Origin: Lachnospiraceae bacterium UBA6452
GTDB taxonomy: Bacteria > Bacillota > Clostridia > Lachnospirales > Lachnospiraceae
NCBI GenBank assembly: GCA_002441865.1
Contig: DJNY01000057.1
Location: 5,744-26,641, forward strand
Direction: 5' to 3'
Length of the DNA stretch: 20,898 nt
Shown: one piece after another, positions 17,795-20,898 of the stretch
How the letters are laid out: each line of letters starts with the position of its first letter
Position numbering within the stretch: position 1 is the first letter of the stretch
Translations under genes and position numbers: made by a program
Notes under the pieces: model-generated
What the model was told of the DNA's origin: nothing
Databases searched by the model: none
Seen by the model: the letters and a program-made list of their open reading frames with translations, nothing else

Positions 17795-17909
17795 GCTATG
17801 ATACCTATAGATTGCAAAAGCCTGTATCACAAGCAGAAGATACAGTACTTCTGCAGTGTTATTCTTTCACCTTGCAGGCTCCCCAATGGGGAGCCTGCTC
17901 TTTCTATAT
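17795..17909 (+). ncRNA. Candidate small structured RNA (unassigned)
   Basis: This is a tentative call. Plus-strand signals include TGCTATGAT (17794-17802 region), an extended -10-like element with a poor -35; an alternative is TTGAGC with an 18-base gap to TATAGA. Downstream, CTGTATC (17822-17828) can pair with GATACAG (17839-17845), and CAGAAG-type bases (17833-17838) with CTTCTGC (17848-17854), in interleaved order as in an H-type pseudoknot. AGCCTG (17819-17824) can also pair with CAGGCT (17875-17880), which would compete with the terminator-like hairpin that ends the element. No plus-strand gene follows. I recognise no known RNA family. Confidence 0.35.
17874..17909 (+). terminator. Strong hairpin with T-rich tail, plus strand
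   Basis: GCAGGCTCCCC (17874-17884) pairs perfectly with GGGGAGCCTGC (17888-17898) around an AAT loop, then TCTTTCTATAT. The T-rich side is on the plus strand, yet there is no plus-strand protein gene to terminate. This is part of the case for a small RNA. Confidence 0.6.
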
Positions 17910-17937
17910 CCGGGAAAGTTTCCCTGATATAGAAAGA
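17899..17937. repeat. 39-base near-perfect palindrome
   Basis: Bases 17899-17917 (TCTTTCTATATC then CGGGAAA) are the reverse complement of 17919-17937 (TTTCCCT then GATATAGAAAGA) except for one C/T pair, with a single central G. It abuts the preceding hairpin. It lacks a T tract on either side, so it does not look like a terminator. It could be an operator, a small mobile-element remnant or a cruciform-forming site. Confidence 0.75.
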
Positions 17938-17982
17938 ACCGCTCCGTGGGATGCGATGCATTTGACAAACGATAATCAACGC

Positions 17983-18013
17983 GAAAGCTCCCGGGCATTG
18001 CCCGGGAGCTTTC
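17983..18013 (-). terminator. GC-rich hairpin after the sugar permease gene
   Basis: GAAAGCTCCCGGGC (17983-17996) pairs perfectly over 14 bases with GCCCGGGAGCTTTC (18000-18013), loop ATT. It starts 44 bases past the permease stop, where an operon terminator is expected. No T tract follows on the minus strand, so it may instead protect the 3' end of the message or terminate inefficiently. Confidence 0.6.
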
Positions 18014-18057
18014 ATTAGATATTAGGATGATATTGCTATCATTCTGTCTTATAACTC

Positions 18058-19230
18058 TTATTTATCCTGTTTCTTTGTGACTACATCGAAGATAACTGCT
18101 GCAAGAAGTACAAGACCCTTTACAACCTTCTGATAGTTGGCATCAACACCCATGATCGACATACCAAGGTTGATAACACCCATCAGAACCGCACCAACGA
18201 TAACACCAGGAACTGTACCGACACCGCCGTAAGCAGAAGCACCACCTACGAAGCAGGCACCGATGGCATCCATTTCGTAGTTCTGACCGTATGTAGGCTG
18301 TGCACTTGTCATACGTGCGATAGTCAGCATACCTGCAAGAGCTGCCAGGAAGCCCATGTTTGTATAAGCAATGAAGTAAACCTTATTTGTATTGATACCG
18401 GAAAGTTTTGTTGCCTTTTCGTTGCCACCTACTGCGTAGAAGTAACGGCCTGTTGTTGTTTTGCTTGTGATGTAACCGTAGATCAGGACAACCAGCGCTA
18501 CCCATACAAGAGCGGTTGGAATACCTTTGTACTGAGCCAGGCGGAACATGAATACCAGGATAACCGCACAGATGATTACTGTTCTGACTACCATTGCACT
18601 CAGTGCTTCCATTTCATACCCCTTCTTTGCACGGTTCATACGGTTTTTGATCTGAACCAGTACATAGATCACACATGCGATCACACCAACTAACATACAG
18701 GTAATATTAAATCCGTTTCCACCGAAGAAATCAGGGATGTAACATTCAGCACCACCGCCGAATACTTTAACGAATCCTGCATTTGTCAGGGAAACTGTCA
18801 AACCGTTCAGTACAACGTTTGAAAGTCCACGGAATACTAACATACCGGACAGTGTTGTAATGAAAGGAGGTACATGTACGTATGCGATCCAGAAAGCCTG
18901 CCATGCACCGATCAGAAGACCGATCAGCAGCATCATGATAGAAGCAGCTACAGGGTTCATACCCTTGCTTTCCATTAATGTCGCACCGACAGCACCTGCG
19001 AAGCAGACAACCGAACCAACGGAAAGGTCGATGTTACCACCGGTTAAGATACATAATAACATACCGGTTGCCAGAACGAATACGTATGCGTTCTGAGAAA
19101 TTAAGTTACTTACGTTCTGTGGAAGAAGAATTTTACCACCTGTCTGCCACGTAAAGAACAACGTAACTAATACTAAAACAATAATCATTGTATATTTTTT
19201 GACACCATTCATCAATTTTGCTTTATCCAT
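18058..19230 (-). CDS. mmsB: Sugar ABC transporter permease (MmsB/GguB type)
   Basis: This is the membrane subunit of a carbohydrate ABC importer of the RbsC/XylH/GguB class (BPD_transp_2 family). At 390 residues it has about 10-12 hydrophobic helices and is longer than RbsC (about 320), as is usual for XylH and GguB. Recognisable family segments are LCILTGGNIDLSVGSVV (about 58-74), IGAWQAFWIAYVHVPPFITTL (about 106-126) and YAVGGNEKATKLSGIN (about 266-281). It starts three bases after the ATPase stop, with AAGGAG inside the end of that gene, so translation is likely coupled. The sugar carried is not readable; arabinose, xylose, galactose or glucose are all possible for this class. The symbol follows common annotation and does not prove the substrate. 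Confidence 0.92.
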   Translation of the reverse strand: MDKAKLMNGVKKYTMIIVLVLVTLFFTWQTGGKILLPQNVSNLISQNAYVFVLATGMLLCILTGGNIDLSVGSVVCFAGAVGATLMESKGMNPVAASIMMLLIGLLIGAWQAFWIAYVHVPPFITTLSGMLVFRGLSNVVLNGLTVSLTNAGFVKVFGGGAECYIPDFFGGNGFNITCMLVGVIACVIYVLVQIKNRMNRAKKGYEMEALSAMVVRTVIICAVILVFMFRLAQYKGIPTALVWVALVVLIYGYITSKTTTGRYFYAVGGNEKATKLSGINTNKVYFIAYTNMGFLAALAGMLTIARMTSAQPTYGQNYEMDAIGACFVGGASAYGGVGTVPGVIVGAVLMGVINLGMSIMGVDANYQKVVKGLVLLAAVIFDVVTKKQDK

Positions 19231-19233
19231 TGT

Positions 19234-20775
19234 TTACGCTCCTTTATTTGTAGATTTTAAAATATGTGACATAATGATTTCCTGCGATGCTTCCTCGCCC
19301 TGCAGCTCTCCAACAATTCTTCCTTCGTTCATGATGTAGATTCTGTCGCACATACCAAGTACTTCAGGAAGCTCTGAAGAAATCATGATAACAGATTTTC
19401 CTTCTGCCACCAGCTGATTGATAATACAGTAAATCTCATATTTTGCTCCGACGTCGATACCTCTTGTCGGCTCGTCGAGGATCAATACATCCGGATCTGC
19501 GAACATCCATTTAGCCAGTAATACTTTCTGCTGGTTACCACCGGAAAGGTTACCGACATTCTGTTCTACAGACGGACATTTTGTATGTAACTTTTCTTTG
19601 TAATCTACTGCAATTGCATATTCCTCATCCTGATCGATCACACCGTGTCTGCTGATCGCATCAAGATTTGCAAGCGTCGTATTGATCTTGATCGGATTGG
19701 AAAGGATCAGTCCGTTTCCTTTTCGATCTTCTGTTACATATGCCAGCTTGTGATGAATGGCATCTCTTACATTTTTCAGATGTACTTCTTCGCCATTCAG
19801 CTTTAAGGTTCCGGAGATCTTTGTACCATAGCTCTTACCAAATAAACTCATGGCAAGCTCTGTACGTCCGGCGCCCATCAGACCTGCGATACCAACAACC
19901 TCACCCTTGCGGACGTTGATGCTGACATTGTCAACAACTTTACGCTCCGTGTAAAGCGGATGGTAAACAGTCCAGTCCTTTGTCTCCAGATTGATTTCTC
20001 CGAATTTCTTACTTTCACGTTTCGGGAAACGGTCTGTCAGCTCACGGCCAACCATACCTTTGATGATACGTGCTTCGGAAATATCATCTTTTTCTTTATC
20101 CAATGTTTCAATCGTAGATCCGTCACGAATGACTGTGATCTTATCTGCTACATAAGAGATTTCATTCAGCTTATGAGAGATGATGATTGAAGTCATGCCT
20201 TCTTTTTTGAACTTCAGGAGTAAATCCAGAAGTGCCTGGGAATCATCCTCATTCAAAGAGGCTGTCGGCTCATCCAGGATCAGGAGCTTTGCATGCTTTG
20301 CAAGTGCCTTTGCAATTTCAACCAGCTGCTGTTTACCTGTACCGATATCTTTGATCAATGTTCTGGAAGATTCCTTAAGTCCTACTGTTCTCATATACTT
20401 TTCAGCTTCGCCGTAAGTATCGTTCCAGTTGATCGCGAATTTCTTTCCTCTCTCGTTACCGAGGAACATATTCTCACCGATGCTCATGTAAGGGATCAAT
20501 GCCAGTTCCTGATGGATAATGACAATTCCCTTTTCTTCACTATCTTTAATTTTGGAGAATTTACAAACCTCTCCGTCATATATAATATCGCCTTCATAGC
20601 TACCGTAAGGGTAGATACCACTTAAAACATTCATAAGGGTAGATTTACCGGCGCCGTTCTCACCAACAAGAGCATGGATCTCGCCTTCTTCTACCTGAAG
20701 ATTTACATTATCAAGTGCCTTAACACCAGGGAATGTTTTGGTGATATTTTTCATTTCCAATAATACTTTCGCCAA
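19234..20775 (-). CDS. mmsA: Sugar ABC transporter ATP-binding protein (MmsA/GguA type)
   Basis: This 513-residue protein has two fused ABC domains, typical of the RbsA/MglA/XylG/GguA group. Domain 1 has Walker [10 protein letters not shown] (38-46), a signature-like [16 protein letters not shown] and Walker [11 protein letters not shown]. Domain 2 has a degenerate Walker A (GLMGAGRTE), signature LSGGNQQKV and Walker [15 protein letters not shown], so as in relatives only one site is probably fully active. The start is TTG 20775, supported by GGAGGG about seven bases before it and by the family-like [21 protein letters not shown]; the next ATG would lose seven residues. The permease gene follows immediately. 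The binding-protein gene probably lies upstream, beyond the window. Confidence 0.94.
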   Translation of the reverse strand: MAKVLLEMKNITKTFPGVKALDNVNLQVEEGEIHALVGENGAGKSTLMNVLSGIYPYGSYEGDIIYDGEVCKFSKIKDSEEKGIVIIHQELALIPYMSIGENMFLGNERGKKFAINWNDTYGEAEKYMRTVGLKESSRTLIKDIGTGKQQLVEIAKALAKHAKLLILDEPTASLNEDDSQALLDLLLKFKKEGMTSIIISHKLNEISYVADKITVIRDGSTIETLDKEKDDISEARIIKGMVGRELTDRFPKRESKKFGEINLETKDWTVYHPLYTERKVVDNVSINVRKGEVVGIAGLMGAGRTELAMSLFGKSYGTKISGTLKLNGEEVHLKNVRDAIHHKLAYVTEDRKGNGLILSNPIKINTTLANLDAISRHGVIDQDEEYAIAVDYKEKLHTKCPSVEQNVGNLSGGNQQKVLLAKWMFADPDVLILDEPTRGIDVGAKYEIYCIINQLVAEGKSVIMISSELPEVLGMCDRIYIMNEGRIVGELQGEEASQEIIMSHILKSTNKGA

Positions 20776-20828
20776 TTGTATCCCTCCTAATATCTAATCA
20801 AATCATTTTACGTGAACTTCTCGGATAT

Positions 20829-20855
20829 TAACAGGCGGGGTAAACCCGCCTGTTA
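20829..20855. promoter_or_regulatory. Intergenic hairpin upstream of the ATPase gene
   Basis: AACAGGCGGG pairs with CCCGCCTGTT (20830-20839 with 20845-20854, extended by one T-A) around GTAAA. The T-rich tail is on the plus strand; on the minus, coding strand it is not a canonical terminator. A stem-loop in the gap between a binding-protein gene and its ATPase gene commonly protects the upstream message and makes the binding protein more abundant. That role is inferred here, because the upstream gene is outside the window. Confidence 0.6.
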
Positions 20856-20881
20856 TTGTTTTTATTTTATTGTGACAATCA

Positions 20882-20898
20882 CGGGAACCTCTCGCATG
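20882..20898. repeat. Hairpin repeat, copy C, cut by the window edge
   Basis: CGGGAACCTCTCGCATG matches the first 17 bases of copy B at 16 positions and the start of copy A nearly as well. The rest lies beyond the window. It is about 15.6 kb from copies A and B, in a similar intergenic place upstream of a minus-strand gene. Confidence 0.7.

Larger units (their letters stand above)
17657..18057. other. Gene-free region between the sugar transporter and the MBOAT cluster
   Basis: This is the only stretch over 300 bases without a protein gene. It holds the MBOAT promoter, the small-RNA candidate, two GC-rich hairpins and a long palindrome. Two open frames on opposite strands cross the palindrome and read similar peptides (YIRESFPDIER and YIRETFPDIER), which is just the symmetry of the DNA. 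I see no convincing coding potential. Confidence 0.7.

Noticed and set aside
17782..18018. Plus-strand open frame of 78 codons in the gene-free region, with a matching minus-strand frame
   Set aside because: It starts at TTG without a ribosome site and runs through three hairpins. The similar peptides on the two strands come from the palindrome at 17899-17937.
20869..20879. ATTGTGACAAT palindrome upstream of the sugar ATPase gene as an operator
   Set aside because: It is only five bases per arm in AT-rich DNA, with no second site or known regulator gene. Too weak to call.

Overview
The window looks like a chromosomal segment of a Gram-positive anaerobe of the Clostridia, most likely Lachnospiraceae. 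The evidence is the hrcA-grpE-dnaK-dnaJ order with a perfect CIRCE operator, a ThiI without a rhodanese domain next to a NifS-type desulfurase, a Lys/Ala-rich protein that resembles DUF6465, an HPr-like protein, and strong AGGAGG ribosome binding sites. This placement rests on gene content and recalled family resemblance, not on a search. Every protein gene but one is on the minus strand. No tRNA, rRNA, CRISPR array, transposase or phage gene was seen.

Layout in window order. (1) 1-1900: a long bidirectional hairpin, mtaB (minus), and, divergent from it, a 76-residue HPr-like gene (plus) with its own terminator. (2) 1901-6280, read from high to low coordinates: prmA, rsmE, a NifS-type cysteine desulfurase and thiI. 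This is a probable operon for ribosome and tRNA modification. Two tandem copies of a hairpin repeat sit between prmA and rsmE. (3) 6375-11459: the HrcA-controlled heat-shock operon hrcA-grpE-dnaK-dnaJ with promoter, CIRCE and terminator; prmA then restarts from its own promoter. (4) 11501-12104: a single-gene unit for the Lys/Ala-rich protein, with a near-consensus promoter and a terminator. (5) 12117-17721: a co-directional cell-envelope cluster, read MBOAT acyltransferase, SGNH-like membrane-anchored protein, PLP aminotransferase, patatin-like hydrolase, UppP. The last two overlap by ATGA. (6) 17722-18057: a 400-base gene-free region holding a possible small structured RNA on the plus strand, a 39-base near-perfect palindrome and a GC-rich hairpin. 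(7) 18058-20898: permease and double-ATPase genes of a GguAB/MmsAB-type sugar ABC transporter. The sugar-binding protein gene is probably just beyond the right edge. A hairpin and a third, truncated copy of the repeat lie in the leader.

Most of the window is conserved housekeeping. The points I would look at again are the repeat family, which also encodes the last codons of prmA, the unassigned RNA candidate at about 17795-17909, the HPr-like protein without the catalytic histidine, and the orphan MBOAT-SGNH pair.
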